Source of the DNA: Vibrio cyclitrophicus
Lineage (GTDB): Bacteria > Pseudomonadota > Gammaproteobacteria > Enterobacterales > Vibrionaceae
DNA: 64,000 bases
Assembly: GCF_024347435.1 (NCBI RefSeq)
Contig: NZ_AP025480.1
Span: 1,116,001 to 1,180,000 of the forward strand
Direction: 5' to 3'
Shown here: positions 18,652 through 29,867 of the stretch, piece by piece
Layout of the letters: the number at the start of each line of letters is the position of its first letter
Numbering within the stretch: the first letter of the stretch is position 1
Position numbers and translations under genes: made by a program
The notes under the pieces: generated by a model
Seen by the model: only the letters and a program-made list of their open reading frames with translations
Databases searched by the model: none
Told to the model about the DNA's origin: nothing

Positions 18652-18720
18652 GCCGTATACGAGGTCCGTACGTACGGTTCTGTGAGAGGGATGAGGCGGT
18701 AACGCCTCACCCTACTCGAT
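18650..18720 (+). ncRNA. Group II intron domains V and VI (copy 1)
   Basis: Domain V (18650-18680) begins GAGCCGTATACG and ends CGTACGGTTC; its basal helix, 2-nt CG bulge and AGC triad are visible. It overlaps the stop codon of the reverse transcriptase by two bases. Domain VI follows as a stem around GAGGCGGTAACGCCTC, with the branch-point A expected in CCCTACTC near the 3' end. Confidence 0.85.
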
Positions 18721-18781
18721 GTTTTTCTAAGGTTATTAGGTTCTAGGGGGCGATGATATTCATCGAAACCGATTAACCAAG

Positions 18782-19915
18782 TTAGTCTTCGATAAACCAG
18801 TAACCTTTGTTTACCAATTCAGTCACGACAGTAACACCTGAAGGAGTAAGGTTGGTTGCTGAGTTAATCACCGAGTCATCACACAGTACGTTTAGTAGCG
18901 ATGAATCAGCCTGATTAACTTTAACGACTTCCCCATTGATGTAAGCCGTGTTGCTTTCATTCTCATGGTAGAGCGCCTTTAAGCCCGATACTCGACAGAT
19001 CTCCCCTTCTGACTCTAAGTGTTGAGCGATCTCTTCTTCTGTCCATAAAGGCTCAGGAGCGACGATATCAAGCTGGTGGCGTGATTGGCTTAGCAAACAT
19101 CCCATGAATTCGCTGATGGTTTCAGGTTGCTCTAGTGCAGATTTCAACATGTCAGTTAGATTGTTTAAATCCGATGAACGAACCTTGCCGTAATCATCTT
19201 GCGTTTTGAATTCTGGATCGTGAAGATGAACGTCACCCATATCATGAGCAAGTACAAAATCGGCGAAGTTGCTGATCAGCTCTTGTTCTTTAGGGGAGCG
19301 ATAGCCAATAGAGTAGCTCATCGACGGCTCTAACGTGTTGCCTTCATGTGGGAAGCCCGGTGGGATATAGAGGATATCGCCTGGCTCTAAGGTTTCATCA
19401 ATGATTGGCTCAAAGCCTTCTATTTGACGAAGTGCAGAAGCTTGGACGGTTTCTTTGTATTGGCCAACATCTTTCTCGCCAACCTTCCACTGACGTTTAC
19501 CTTGGCCTTGAATGATGAATACGTCGTATTGATCAATATGTGGGCCTACGCCGCCTTCTGGTGCTGAGTAGCAGATCATTAGATCGTCGAATAACCAGTT
19601 TGGTAAGGCTTGGAACGCTTCAGTCAGCTGATTTGCACCTTGGTGCCAGTGGTTCGCTGCTTGAACGATCAATTGCCAATGTGTTTCAGTCAGCTCGGCA
19701 AATTTCTCTTCTGAGAATGGACCATGTTCTGCAGTCCATTGGTTGTCGAGGTTAGAGACAAAGCGAGAATCAACTTCTTCTTCCATCGATAAACCAGCAA
19801 GTTCTTCCGGCGAAATTGGGTCGACGAAGTTTTGGAAGCCACCTTTTAAGATGGTTGGTTTTTTATGCCAGTAGTTTTCAAGAAATTCGGGCATAGAAAA
19901 GCTAAGTTGGTACAT
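18782..19915 (-). CDS. roxA: 50S ribosomal protein L16 arginine hydroxylase (JmjC/cupin oxygenase)
   Basis: 377 residues. The start MYQLSFSMPEFLENYWHKKPTILKGGF is typical of the YcfD/RoxA family. The Fe(II) site is visible as H126-x-D128 (GPHIDQYDVF) and His ~190 (FPHEGNTL); YSIGYRSP follows. The enzyme uses 2-oxoglutarate and O2 to hydroxylate an arginine of ribosomal protein L16. Its stop is ~60 bp from the 3' end of intron copy 1, so the intron and this gene converge. The heptamer array and ybaM lie just upstream. Confidence 0.93.
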   Translation of the reverse strand: MYQLSFSMPEFLENYWHKKPTILKGGFQNFVDPISPEELAGLSMEEEVDSRFVSNLDNQWTAEHGPFSEEKFAELTETHWQLIVQAANHWHQGANQLTEAFQALPNWLFDDLMICYSAPEGGVGPHIDQYDVFIIQGQGKRQWKVGEKDVGQYKETVQASALRQIEGFEPIIDETLEPGDILYIPPGFPHEGNTLEPSMSYSIGYRSPKEQELISNFADFVLAHDMGDVHLHDPEFKTQDDYGKVRSSDLNNLTDMLKSALEQPETISEFMGCLLSQSRHQLDIVAPEPLWTEEEIAQHLESEGEICRVSGLKALYHENESNTAYINGEVVKVNQADSSLLNVLCDDSVINSATNLTPSGVTVVTELVNKGYWFIED

Positions 19916-19934
19916 GTGAATCCTGTATGTTTTT

Positions 19935-19976
19935 ATGCTAGATGCTAGATGCTAGATGCTAGATGCTAGATGCTAG
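19935..19976. repeat. Heptamer tandem array, 6 x ATGCTAG
   Basis: Six perfect copies of a 7-bp unit (42 bp) between roxA and ybaM. Read on the minus strand as CTAGCAT, the array encodes the last five residues and the stop codon of YbaM. A related array (GCGAGAT x8) is at 33139-33194. Confidence 0.97.
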
Positions 19977-20129
19977 TTTGGCTTGTAAATCTTGTTGGAC
20001 AATCTTAATTGCTTCTAACGCCACTTTTGGGTCGATTTCGTTGCTTTCGAGCAGATAGATCAGGTCGACAGCTAACTTAACTTCTTCTGGCGCATTATCC
20101 AGTGGTGATGATGTGTTATCAGTGTTCAT
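19959..20129 (-). CDS. ybaM: YbaM family small protein (DUF2496)
   Basis: 56 residues: MNTDNTSSPLDNAPEEVKLA, then VDLIYLLESNEIDPKVALEA and IKIVQQDLQAKLASSI. The core LDNAPEEVKLAVDLIYLLE matches the DUF2496/YbaM family known beside priC in E. coli. It starts inside the end of priC (11-nt overlap), so translation is probably coupled. The function is unknown; it is a small, acidic, helical cytoplasmic protein. The last five residues (LASSI) and the TAG stop come from the CTAGCAT tandem array, so the native C-terminus appears to have been replaced by repeat sequence. Because 7 is not a multiple of 3 and one frame gives TAG, any frame into the array stops within ~21 nt. Confidence 0.85.
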   Translation of the reverse strand: MNTDNTSSPLDNAPEEVKLAVDLIYLLESNEIDPKVALEAIKIVQQDLQAKLASSI

Positions 20130-20667
20130 TTCGCTTAGGGTTCTCTAAGTTAATCAGTCTCTCAATATTTTTCATTGAGTCTTCACAGCGTTCTAATCGT
20201 TCTTTTGCTAATTGCCAAGCCTCGTCCGCTTTTTTCTTACTATGGCGAGGCGCAGAATCAAACGCTAATTTTCGTACTCGTACTAAATCGACCAGTCGCT
20301 TTTGCCAATCTTGATGCTGAGCGAGTTCATTATATAAGTCGTTAAGGTTTTTTCCTGACTTACTTTTTCGATCTAACCTTAAATCATGGTTGGCAAGCTC
20401 TCTTTGGATTGCCGCTATCTGATTGGTTAACTTTTCTGTGAGGTAATTCGCTCTTGATGCTGTGAGCTGGTTTGTCGCTTGTTCGCGCAATACGGTGTGA
20501 TAAGTGGTTTGAGCTTCGAGCGCATAAGGAAGTAAAATAAATGCCCTAGACTTGAATAAAGTCCGGTCGAATAAGGCTTGGTGATAAGCACCTCGACTTT
20601 TGTCCACCTGAGAGCAATGACCTATTAAGGTATCGATGACGTTCTTAAGCTTTGAAAACTGGCTCAT
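20119..20667 (-). CDS. priC: Primosomal replication protein PriC
   Basis: 182 residues, rich in basic and helical segments. It begins MSQFSKLKNVIDTLIGHCSQVD; the mid part contains RAFILLPYALEAQTTY and the C-terminal part QDWQKRLVDLVRVRKLAFDS. Identification rests on this pattern and on the overlapping ybaM gene, the arrangement seen in E. coli. PriC helps reload the replicative helicase at stalled forks together with Rep or PriA. Sequence conservation in this family is low, so the neighbour evidence matters. Confidence 0.85.
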   Translation of the reverse strand: MSQFSKLKNVIDTLIGHCSQVDKSRGAYHQALFDRTLFKSRAFILLPYALEAQTTYHTVLREQATNQLTASRANYLTEKLTNQIAAIQRELANHDLRLDRKSKSGKNLNDLYNELAQHQDWQKRLVDLVRVRKLAFDSAPRHSKKKADEAWQLAKERLERCEDSMKNIERLINLENPKRNEH

Positions 20668-20687
20668 ATTACTCCCATTAATTTATG

Positions 20688-21467
20688 CTATAAGCTAACA
20701 AACCAAGCCTCGTAAGCCAGTTTGATCGCAAGGACGCTGACAACCGTGACAAATACAGGTCGTATAAATGTAGCGCCAAACCGAATGGCAGAGTGAGCAC
20801 CAACAAAGGCACCTGCCATTAAGCAAATCCCCATAGTTAAACCTAATACCCAGTCAATATGACCAAGAATGGCAAATGTCACTAATGAGGTGAAGTTACT
20901 AGTGAAATTCATCGCTTTGGATAAACCAGAAGCCAGTAAGATGTTGAGGCGGTACAATGCCATTGAGCTTACTGTCCAAAAGGCTCCCGTTCCTGGGCCT
21001 GCGACACCATCATAAAACCCCAGAATAAATCCTTGAAATTTTTGCTTTCTCTTAAGTACCGGGCACGGTTTAGGAGACACATCATGGCTCACGTCTGGAG
21101 TCTTGTGGAAAATGGTATAGACCGCCGCCGCTAAAATAATGAGCGGCAAAACTTTCTCCAGCCATTCAGTACTGATTGCATCAACAGTTAACGTGCCAAT
21201 GGTCGCACCTATCAGCGTTGCTATGAATGCGTTGATCCAGCATTCGGGTTTAAATAACTTCTTACGATAATACGTAAAAGCCGCTGTCGATGAGGCAAAC
21301 GTTGCGGCTAGCTTATTGGTACCAAGCGCAATATGTGGTGGCAGGCCTAGTGATAGTAAAGCGGGGACGGTTAACATCCCACCGCCACCTGCGACTGCAT
21401 CAATAAAGCCGGCGGCGAAGGCAACCAAAGCAAGTACAACCAACATGGTTGGTTCAATCATTTCCAT
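20688..21467 (-). CDS. yfcA: TSUP (TauE/SafE) family membrane transporter YfcA
   Basis: 259 residues with about eight membrane helices. Family features are AAGFIDAVAGGGGMLTVPAL near the start, the internal copy GFYDGVAGPGTGAFW and GTNKLAATFASSTAAFTYYR. TSUP proteins are thought to export sulfur-containing organic anions or sulfite; the substrate here is unknown. It lies between dinG and priC on the same strand, 20 bp before priC, so it may share a transcript with priC-ybaM. Confidence 0.88.
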   Translation of the reverse strand: MEMIEPTMLVVLALVAFAAGFIDAVAGGGGMLTVPALLSLGLPPHIALGTNKLAATFASSTAAFTYYRKKLFKPECWINAFIATLIGATIGTLTVDAISTEWLEKVLPLIILAAAVYTIFHKTPDVSHDVSPKPCPVLKRKQKFQGFILGFYDGVAGPGTGAFWTVSSMALYRLNILLASGLSKAMNFTSNFTSLVTFAILGHIDWVLGLTMGICLMAGAFVGAHSAIRFGATFIRPVFVTVVSVLAIKLAYEAWFVSL

Positions 21468-21594
21468 AAATAGCTATTGTTCTCGTTATGTGCTGATAGG
21501 GCAGCAGCATGAGTAACCGTTGAGTTAGACATGCATAGTTGTTAATACGAAGGTCAGCAATGATAGAGTTAGAGCCATCAACACGATGGCGAAA

Positions 21595-23670
21595 CTAGTA
21601 TTCTATTGTTCTTTTAAAAGGCGGTAACGAGTCGAGTAATGATTTACCGTATCGTTTCGTTACTATGCGACGATCAAGGATCGTGACTTTACCAGAATCT
21701 CTTTCTTTACGCAGTAACCGCCCGACAGATTGAATAAGCTTTTTACTCGCTTCTGGAACCGTAATTTGCATAAATGGGTTACCGCCTCGTGATTCAATAT
21801 ATTCAGAGTGTGCTTGCTCTACAGGAGAGGTAGGCACACCAAAAGGAATCTTTGTAATGACGAGATTTTCAAGAAGCTCTCCAGGCAAATCAAGCCCTTC
21901 AGAAAAGCTGCCCGTTCCAAAAAGGACGCTTGTTTTGCCTTGTTCTATTAGCTTTTTATGTTTTTTTAGAATTTCAGTGCGTGAACTGTCACCCTGAACT
22001 TGTAAAGCCCATGACTTTTTAACGAAACCTGTTGCTAAAGCTTCCGCAACTTTGTTCATTTGCCAGTAAGAAGAGAATAAAACGAGATTGGCTTTGTTGT
22101 CTTCTATTACCTTAGGCAAAATTTCAATAAGATATTCGGTAAACTGAGGTGCTTGAGGTTCGTATTTCATTGCAGGGACGATCAGCTCTGCTTGGTTTTG
22201 ATAATCAAATGGTGATGCCAAAGCAAGGAATTGAACACCATCTTCAGCTTTTTGACTGATACCTGCTTGGTGACAGAAAAAGTTAAAGGAGTTAAGTGCT
22301 CGCATTGTCGCAGAAACTAATACGGCTCCAACACAGCGGCTCCAAATCTGCTGGTCAAGTTGCCAACCAACCTCTAGCGGTGAAACGTTGACAACGAAAT
22401 CGCCTTCGTTCTCTTTGTTTAACTCAAGCCAACGTGCTAGTGGTGCGCCTTTTTCTCGCTTAGGTTCCGCCATTAGGCGCCAGACTTGAGCTAGATTCTC
22501 TGTCCTTTGTATATAGAAGCCTATTTCAGCGAGCGCTGGCTCGGCTAGTTTTGCGGAAAGCTCTCCGTCTTTGACTCGCTCAGCAATGAGGTCAGCGATT
22601 TTTGCTACAGACTGGCTTGCCTTTTGAGTTAGCTGTTTGAGATCTTTCGACTCACTTTCTAACCATTCAGGCAAGTCACCATGCTCAAAGCGATACAAGC
22701 CGTCTTCAAAGTGGCTTGCGTCAAACTGTTTGCTCATTTGAGTCAGAGTAGGGATCAGTTGTTGTACGGAGTCCTGCAATTCATTTCTAAATCGGTGCAC
22801 ACGCTTTTCGTCCGCTAAACCAGAAAGCTTAGTGATCGATTGATTTAAACGCTCTAACCAAGAAGCCGCACCTTTTAAACTGGCAGCTGCAGAGGAGTGA
22901 TCTCGAGCGACATGAGGTAAATGGTGTGCCTCGTCGAATATATAGATGCTGTTTTCTGGCTCTGGAAGAATAACTCCGCCACCTAGGTCAGCGTCGGCCA
23001 TCACCAAACTGTGATTAGCGATAATCACATCTGCTTTATCTAGTTCTGAACGCGCTTTCTGGAAAGGGCAATCTCTGTGAGTTGGCATACTGTTGTTGCA
23101 GCTGTGCTTATCACTTACGATCATTTGCCAAATGATATTGTCGATTGGTTTCGGCCATGAATCACGATCGCCATCCCATTTACCTTGAGCCAGACTACGA
23201 TACATGGTTTGAAGTTGCTCGATATCCTTTTTCTTTGGTTTGGATTCGAACATAGCCATTTGTCCACCATCAACACCGCAAGCCGCTGCCAATTTCTCTG
23301 AGCAACAATAGCGTTGCCTGCCTTTCGCTAATATAAAAGAGAACTCTCTGTCGGTGAGTCTTCTATATAGAGGGAGATCTTTATTGACGAGCTGTTCTTG
23401 TAGCGCGACGGTTGCGGTCGAAATAATGATTTTCCGATTATTTAAAACCGCAACGGGAATGGTTGCCATTAAATAAGCCAGTGATTTACCGATTCCTGTT
23501 CCTGCCTCAGCAACAATCATGCGGCTGCTCTTGTGGTATTGACCGCAAAGTGTCTTCGCTATCTCAGCTACAAGGTAATTTTGTGCACGGCGAGGTACAA
23601 AGTTGTCCAACTGATCTTGGAGCTTTTGATAACTGGTGCGAATAGAATTTTGAATTTTAGTAGTTAGCAT
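21595..23670 (-). CDS. dinG: ATP-dependent DNA helicase DinG
   Basis: 691 residues from ATG 23670 (MLTTKIQNSIRTSYQKLQDQ); the frame is open 12 codons further but those residues do not fit. It is an XPD-like superfamily 2 helicase: Walker A in AEAGTGIGKSLAYL, the DEAH box in FDEAHHLPHVARDH, and cysteines of the [4Fe-4S] domain in QRYCCSEKLAAACG and SCNNSMPTHRDCPF. The C-terminal motif VI region reads QSVGRLLRKERDSG. DinG unwinds DNA and R-loops. I looked for a LexA box just upstream and saw none that is convincing. Confidence 0.93.
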   Translation of the reverse strand: MLTTKIQNSIRTSYQKLQDQLDNFVPRRAQNYLVAEIAKTLCGQYHKSSRMIVAEAGTGIGKSLAYLMATIPVAVLNNRKIIISTATVALQEQLVNKDLPLYRRLTDREFSFILAKGRQRYCCSEKLAAACGVDGGQMAMFESKPKKKDIEQLQTMYRSLAQGKWDGDRDSWPKPIDNIIWQMIVSDKHSCNNSMPTHRDCPFQKARSELDKADVIIANHSLVMADADLGGGVILPEPENSIYIFDEAHHLPHVARDHSSAAASLKGAASWLERLNQSITKLSGLADEKRVHRFRNELQDSVQQLIPTLTQMSKQFDASHFEDGLYRFEHGDLPEWLESESKDLKQLTQKASQSVAKIADLIAERVKDGELSAKLAEPALAEIGFYIQRTENLAQVWRLMAEPKREKGAPLARWLELNKENEGDFVVNVSPLEVGWQLDQQIWSRCVGAVLVSATMRALNSFNFFCHQAGISQKAEDGVQFLALASPFDYQNQAELIVPAMKYEPQAPQFTEYLIEILPKVIEDNKANLVLFSSYWQMNKVAEALATGFVKKSWALQVQGDSSRTEILKKHKKLIEQGKTSVLFGTGSFSEGLDLPGELLENLVITKIPFGVPTSPVEQAHSEYIESRGGNPFMQITVPEASKKLIQSVGRLLRKERDSGKVTILDRRIVTKRYGKSLLDSLPPFKRTIEY

Positions 23671-24181
23671 ACTGTGACCTACGTAACGGAGCGAGGATAG
23701 TAGCACATATCACTAGCCGGTACATTTACGGCAAAATAGCTTGCTTTTGAATCAAAGGTAGATCTCGTTCACAAAAAAAACTGAACCATCAGGAACTTAA
23801 CGATTTTATTTATCTTGTGAAATATATATATTAAAAAAGACTGGCCCGCAGGTGTTAAATTCTGTTTTAAGGCTGTTTTAATGGTTATTATTGGGTTTAT
23901 ATTCTGTTTTGTTGTTTTTTATAGTTATTATATTTCCTGATAAAACTAAGGATAAGCTACTCGTAAAATGATGAAAAAAAATGTAAGTGTTTGATTTTAA
24001 ATTGTTTGTGTTTTTTTTAGGTCTATTTTTAGTTTATTTGACACGCAGGATAATCTTTTGCAATCTAGACCTCGAAATTTAGTGACAGTGATTAGCCAAC
24101 AAAGAGTGGTAATCACTAGTCATAAAATAATAGGGAACCGGGCAAGGATCTCCCATTCTTAGAAAAGGCAGTGGATTTATT
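23671..24181. promoter_or_regulatory. Divergent region dinG / porin with a 5'-leader hairpin
   Basis: A very AT-rich 510-bp spacer. A TTGACA (24040-24045) followed by AT-rich sequence could belong to the porin promoter, but a good -10 at the right distance is not clear. At 24087-24117 a hairpin AGTGATTA...TAATCACT, extended by CCA/TGG with one bulged G, lies ~65-95 nt upstream of the porin start. It lacks a U-run, so it is more likely a 5'-leader structure than a terminator. No ORF is supported. Confidence 0.5.
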
Positions 24182-25180
24182 ATGAAAAAAACTCTATTAG
24201 CATTAGCACTAGCAGGTATCTCAACTTCTACCCTAGCAGCTGGCAACATCTATGATGACGGTACAACGGCTTTAAACCTGAAAGGTGAAATCGATACTTA
24301 TCTAAGCACAGCTGAAACGAAACAGACAGATGCTGGTACAACAACAACTAACAAAGCAGAACTTGACGTAGACCTGTGGGCAAAAATCCAGATTGATGCA
24401 ACGCACAAACTAAACGATACTCTAACTGCTTTTGGTTCTTTCGAAATCCAAAACGGTAACGGCTTTGATGGTTGGGAAGGCAAAGTAAACGACGATAACT
24501 CAATGCAAACAGATGACCTTTACTTTGGATTAAACATCGGCGAAAACTTTGGTATCGCTGCTGGTGAAATCGGTGACTTCGGTGATTCTCTAGATGCAAT
24601 AACCATCGATAATACAAACGAAGGCTTCGGTTACATGGATGACTTCGTTAGTTCTCTTGGAAGTGCTGGTCACGGCGTTTCATTGAAGTACACAACTGGT
24701 GGTCTTAAGTTAATTGCTGATACCTACCTATCTTCATCTGAAGACGAAGATGCTGCATATGGTGTATCTGCTGAATATGCTATAAACGAAATGTTTACTC
24801 TTGGAGCAACTTATCAAGACCAAGGCAACCGCGGAAATGGTGATGAACACAGCATCCTAGGTGCTGCAGCACGCTTAAGCCTAGGTGACTTCGGTGCAGC
24901 AGTAAACTACGTTACTGAAGACATCAAGGGCGCTACTGACCTAGAGACAATTTCTGCCGCTCTAGATTACCAAATCGAGAAAGCACGTATTTACACTTCA
25001 TTTGGTTTCACTGAAGGTGATAACGATGAAGAGATCACTTACTACACTGTTGGTGCTGACTATGCAGTTTCTGGTAACATCTCAACATTTGTTGAATACT
25101 CTGACCTTGAGGAAAAAACAGATAACGCTAACAAAACTGAAGCTGATGGTTTTGTAGCTGGTGTTTACTACACATTCTAA
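24182..25180 (+). CDS. Outer-membrane porin (OmpU-like, gram-negative porin family)
   Basis: 332 residues. MKKTLLALALAGISTSTLAA is a signal peptide; the mature chain begins GNIYDDGTTALNLKGEIDTY. It is acidic, rich in Gly and alternating beta-strand sequence, and ends with the outer-membrane-assembly motif GVYYTF (C-terminal Phe). It is a 16-strand-type trimeric porin of the Vibrio OmpU/Porin_4 type and lets small solutes cross the outer membrane. I do not assign OmpU itself because vibrios have several paralogues. It has a long leader with a hairpin and a strong terminator, in keeping with an abundant, monocistronic mRNA. Confidence 0.9.
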   Translation: MKKTLLALALAGISTSTLAAGNIYDDGTTALNLKGEIDTYLSTAETKQTDAGTTTTNKAELDVDLWAKIQIDATHKLNDTLTAFGSFEIQNGNGFDGWEGKVNDDNSMQTDDLYFGLNIGENFGIAAGEIGDFGDSLDAITIDNTNEGFGYMDDFVSSLGSAGHGVSLKYTTGGLKLIADTYLSSSEDEDAAYGVSAEYAINEMFTLGATYQDQGNRGNGDEHSILGAAARLSLGDFGAAVNYVTEDIKGATDLETISAALDYQIEKARIYTSFGFTEGDNDEEITYYTVGADYAVSGNISTFVEYSDLEEKTDNANKTEADGFVAGVYYTF

Positions 25181-25207
25181 TGGCTTGATATCAAGTTAAG
25201 TGTAGTT

Positions 25208-25234
25208 AAAAGGTCGCATTTTTGCGGCCTTTTT
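25208..25234 (+). terminator. Terminator of the porin gene
   Basis: AAAAGGTCGCA (25208-25218) pairs with TGCGGCCTTTT (25223-25233), one G-U pair and a T-run. Confidence 0.9.
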
Positions 25235-25370
25235 AATTATTATAAGTAAGCTTTAAGTGTTATACCCAATTGATCTAAAATGTCGGGCCAGTAAGCTATA
25301 TTTTAGTGCATAGTATTAGAAGCTAAGAGGTTATTTGGATATAAAACTTGATGATAAAAAGGGTTAAACC

Positions 25371-26021
25371 ATGAAACGTACAATTTGGACTTCGATTTTA
25401 ATGACGCTTTCCGTGTTGAGCATCCCATATGCACAAGCATTGACTAAACTGGAGACAGCTTCGGGAGTCGAGGTGCTATTTATAAATAGTCAAGATGCAA
25501 AACAAATGAATGAACCATTTGCACTTACTATTGGGTCTAATCAAATTGTATTGCGCATGAATACGATGTTGGGGCGAGGTGAACAACGTGGTAACTTTAC
25601 TTCATCGCCTTATATCCTCACCTTAGATGTACATGGCGAAGAATTGGAAATCGAGGGTCCGCAACTGAGCGATGTACTTCAAGCAAGAAAGGTGTTTGAA
25701 GGTGATACGATTGACTGGAATGTTAGCTTAGATGATAGCGGTATAGATTACGGTCAAGTTGAAATGGTAGGAAAAAAGGGTGTGTTCCCATACTCAAACC
25801 TTGATGAGCAACTTGCGATTTATAACGCTGCCAATGGTATAAGTTTTGCGGGTAATGTCATTGCACCTGTTACAGAAGCGAGTCTAGCAAACGGTATGCA
25901 ACAAACCGTTAAGTCGGCAGAACAAGATAGTCTAGCAATGCAAAAAGCGAAAATGTCGTATTTGAAATTGTCGCCAACTGAGCGGAAATCTCTTCGTAAA
26001 TGGCTAGTTGACCAACAGTAA
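25371..26021 (+). CDS. DUF2057 family periplasmic protein (YccT-like)
   Basis: 216 residues with signal peptide MKRTIWTSILMTLSVLSIPYAQA. The mature part (LTKLETASGVEVLFINSQDA, then VLRMNTMLGRGEQRG and SSPYILTLDV) fits DUF2057; the E. coli member YccT/CsgI has been linked to inhibition of curli subunit polymerisation. Whether this protein does anything similar is unknown. The C-terminal ~60 residues are helical and rich in Lys/Gln. It stands alone between the porin and the converging rluE. Confidence 0.75.
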   Translation: MKRTIWTSILMTLSVLSIPYAQALTKLETASGVEVLFINSQDAKQMNEPFALTIGSNQIVLRMNTMLGRGEQRGNFTSSPYILTLDVHGEELEIEGPQLSDVLQARKVFEGDTIDWNVSLDDSGIDYGQVEMVGKKGVFPYSNLDEQLAIYNAANGISFAGNVIAPVTEASLANGMQQTVKSAEQDSLAMQKAKMSYLKLSPTERKSLRKWLVDQQ

Positions 26022-26052
26022 TTACATTTAACTAAAGTTGATAACTTTTTAG

Positions 26053-26080
26053 AAAGCCAGTAGCATTTGCCGCTGGCTTT
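26053..26080. terminator. Probable shared terminator, DUF2057 gene / rluE
   Basis: AAAGCCAG (26053-26060) pairs with CTGGCTTT (26073-26080) around a 12-base loop between converging genes. The T-tracts are short, so this is moderate evidence. Confidence 0.6.
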
Positions 26081-26092
26081 GCATTCAAGCAG

Positions 26093-26821
26093 CTAAATCT
26101 CTTTCCACTCACCAGGCTGAAGCTCACCCACGTTCATGTTGCCCATTGAATAGCGAATAAGTCGCAGGGTAGGGTAGCCAATATTCGCTGTCATTCGTCT
26201 TACCTGACGGTTACGCCCTTCAATGATAGTAATAGCTAGCCATGTTGTAGGAATCGCGGCTCTGAAGCGCACAGGTGGAGTTCTCTCCCAGACTACAGGC
26301 TCTTGCATGATTTCCACCTTGGCAGGCAATGTCATGCCGTCTTTTAGTTCAACACCTTTTCTCAATTTATCTAAATCTTCCTCAGAAGGTGCGCCTTCAA
26401 CCTGTACCCAGTAAGTTTTTGGTGATTTTGAGTTGGGCTGAGTCAATTTGGCTTGAAATATTCCATCATTGGTCAAGACCATTAACCCTTCACTGTCACG
26501 GTCAAGTCGTCCGGCTGCATAAACATCTTTAACAGGAATAAAATCCGCCAATGTTTTTCTACCTTCACCATCAGTAAACTGACTTAGCGTATCAAATGGC
26601 TTGTTGAACAGAATAACCTTGCGATCTTCGATCGCTATCTTAGGTTTTGTGTTCGTAGGTTTACCCTTGTAACGGTGTTTACTTGAGTGAGGTTTCTTGT
26701 GCGAATTACCAGTGCTATTTTTATCACTGCCTCGGTTCTGCCTATTACCGCTTTGTTTTAATATTGCTTCAGAACGAGCTGGTTTGTCTGAGCGAGATGC
26801 GCTGCGTGAGCGAGTAGACAT
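26093..26821 (-). CDS. rluE: 23S rRNA pseudouridine synthase RluE
   Basis: 242 residues. The N-terminal ~60 are a basic, Ser/Lys-rich tail ([15 protein letters not shown]) that is probably disordered. The catalytic core follows: [20 protein letters not shown], the catalytic Asp motif [17 protein letters not shown], and the C-terminal [10 protein letters not shown] typical of the RsuA/RluB/E/F family. Without an S4 domain and next to icd, as in E. coli, it is best read as RluE, which modifies U2457 of 23S rRNA. It is divergent from icd. Confidence 0.9.
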   Translation of the reverse strand: MSTRSRSASRSDKPARSEAILKQSGNRQNRGSDKNSTGNSHKKPHSSKHRYKGKPTNTKPKIAIEDRKVILFNKPFDTLSQFTDGEGRKTLADFIPVKDVYAAGRLDRDSEGLMVLTNDGIFQAKLTQPNSKSPKTYWVQVEGAPSEEDLDKLRKGVELKDGMTLPAKVEIMQEPVVWERTPPVRFRAAIPTTWLAITIIEGRNRQVRRMTANIGYPTLRLIRYSMGNMNVGELQPGEWKEI

Positions 26822-29368
<2,547 letters not shown>

Positions 29369-29460
29369 CTATAGCACTGAGTGGTAAACACTGTTGTGGC
29401 TAGCTAGTTATTTGACTTAGCTAAGCGATACATTTATAGCTTTGTTAAAACAAAGATTGA

Positions 29461-29496
29461 AGACGCTTTAACGATAACGTTAGAGCGTCTTTTTTA
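29461..29496 (+). terminator. Terminator of icd
   Basis: AGACGCT and TAACG pair with CGTTA and AGCGTCT (29461-29490) around ATAA, with a U-run following. Confidence 0.9.
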
Positions 29497-29531
29497 CGGA
29501 AATAACATTGAGTTTATGGAGCGAAGATCGA

Positions 29532-29579
29532 AAAACCGCTCATTTAAAACTGAATAACAGTCAGTAAATGAGCGGTTTT
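29532..29579 (-). terminator. Long hairpin terminator of cspD
   Basis: AAAACCGCTCATTTA (29532-29546) pairs perfectly with TAAATGAGCGGTTTT (29565-29579). An inner CTGA/TCAG pair makes a second short stem. The T-run on the minus strand fits cspD; it can also block read-through from icd. Confidence 0.85.
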
Positions 29580-29645
29580 AATGTTCTTGTTTACCGAGCG
29601 GCCCTAAACCGGACGAGTGGAGGTAAATATGATATCGGCAATCGC

Positions 29646-29867
29646 CTATTTAGCGACACTGCCTTCTACAGGAACAACAGAGCTAGCGTGCGAGCCTTTA
29701 GGTCCACTTTCTACTTCATAGTCGACCTGTTGACCTGCCTTCAAGGTTCGATAACCTTCCATCTGTATTGTGGAGTAGTGCGCGAAAATGTCGCCGTCTT
29801 CACCTTCTGGACAAATAAAACCAAACCCTTTGGCATTGTTAAACCATTTCACTGTACCTGTAGCCAT
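29646..29867 (-). CDS. cspD: Cold-shock-domain protein CspD
   Basis: 73 residues from ATG 29867 (MATGTVKWFNNAKGFGFICP), with GAGGGA 8 bases upstream; the frame is open three codons further. RNA-binding motifs RNP1 (KGFGFI) and RNP2 (DIFAHY) are present. CspD binds single-stranded DNA/RNA and in E. coli inhibits replication in stationary phase. Its position divergent from clpS-clpA matches E. coli and supports the CspD name over other Csp paralogues. Confidence 0.92.
   Translation of the reverse strand: MATGTVKWFNNAKGFGFICPEGEDGDIFAHYSTIQMEGYRTLKAGQQVDYEVESGPKGSHASSVVPVEGSVAK

Larger units (their letters stand above)
16626..18720 (+). mobile_element. Group II intron, copy 1
   Basis: A ~2095-bp retroelement: a structured RNA 5' half (domains I-III, ~740 nt), a reverse-transcriptase ORF in domain IV, then domains V and VI. 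The bounds come from comparing it with copy 2 at 58540-60634: identity runs from the T-run before GTTTGCCCAGCG to GATGT, so each end is uncertain by a few bases. The 5' end reads GTTTG, off the usual GTGYG. It is inserted directly after the terminator stem-loop of the upstream gene, the placement known for bacterial class C introns. I cannot assign the class firmly, since domain V starts GAGCC (AGC triad). Confidence 0.9.

Noticed and set aside
19935..19976. Heptamer arrays as CRISPR
   Set aside because: The units are 7 bp with no spacers and no cas genes are nearby; they are simple tandem repeats. The same applies to 33139-33194.
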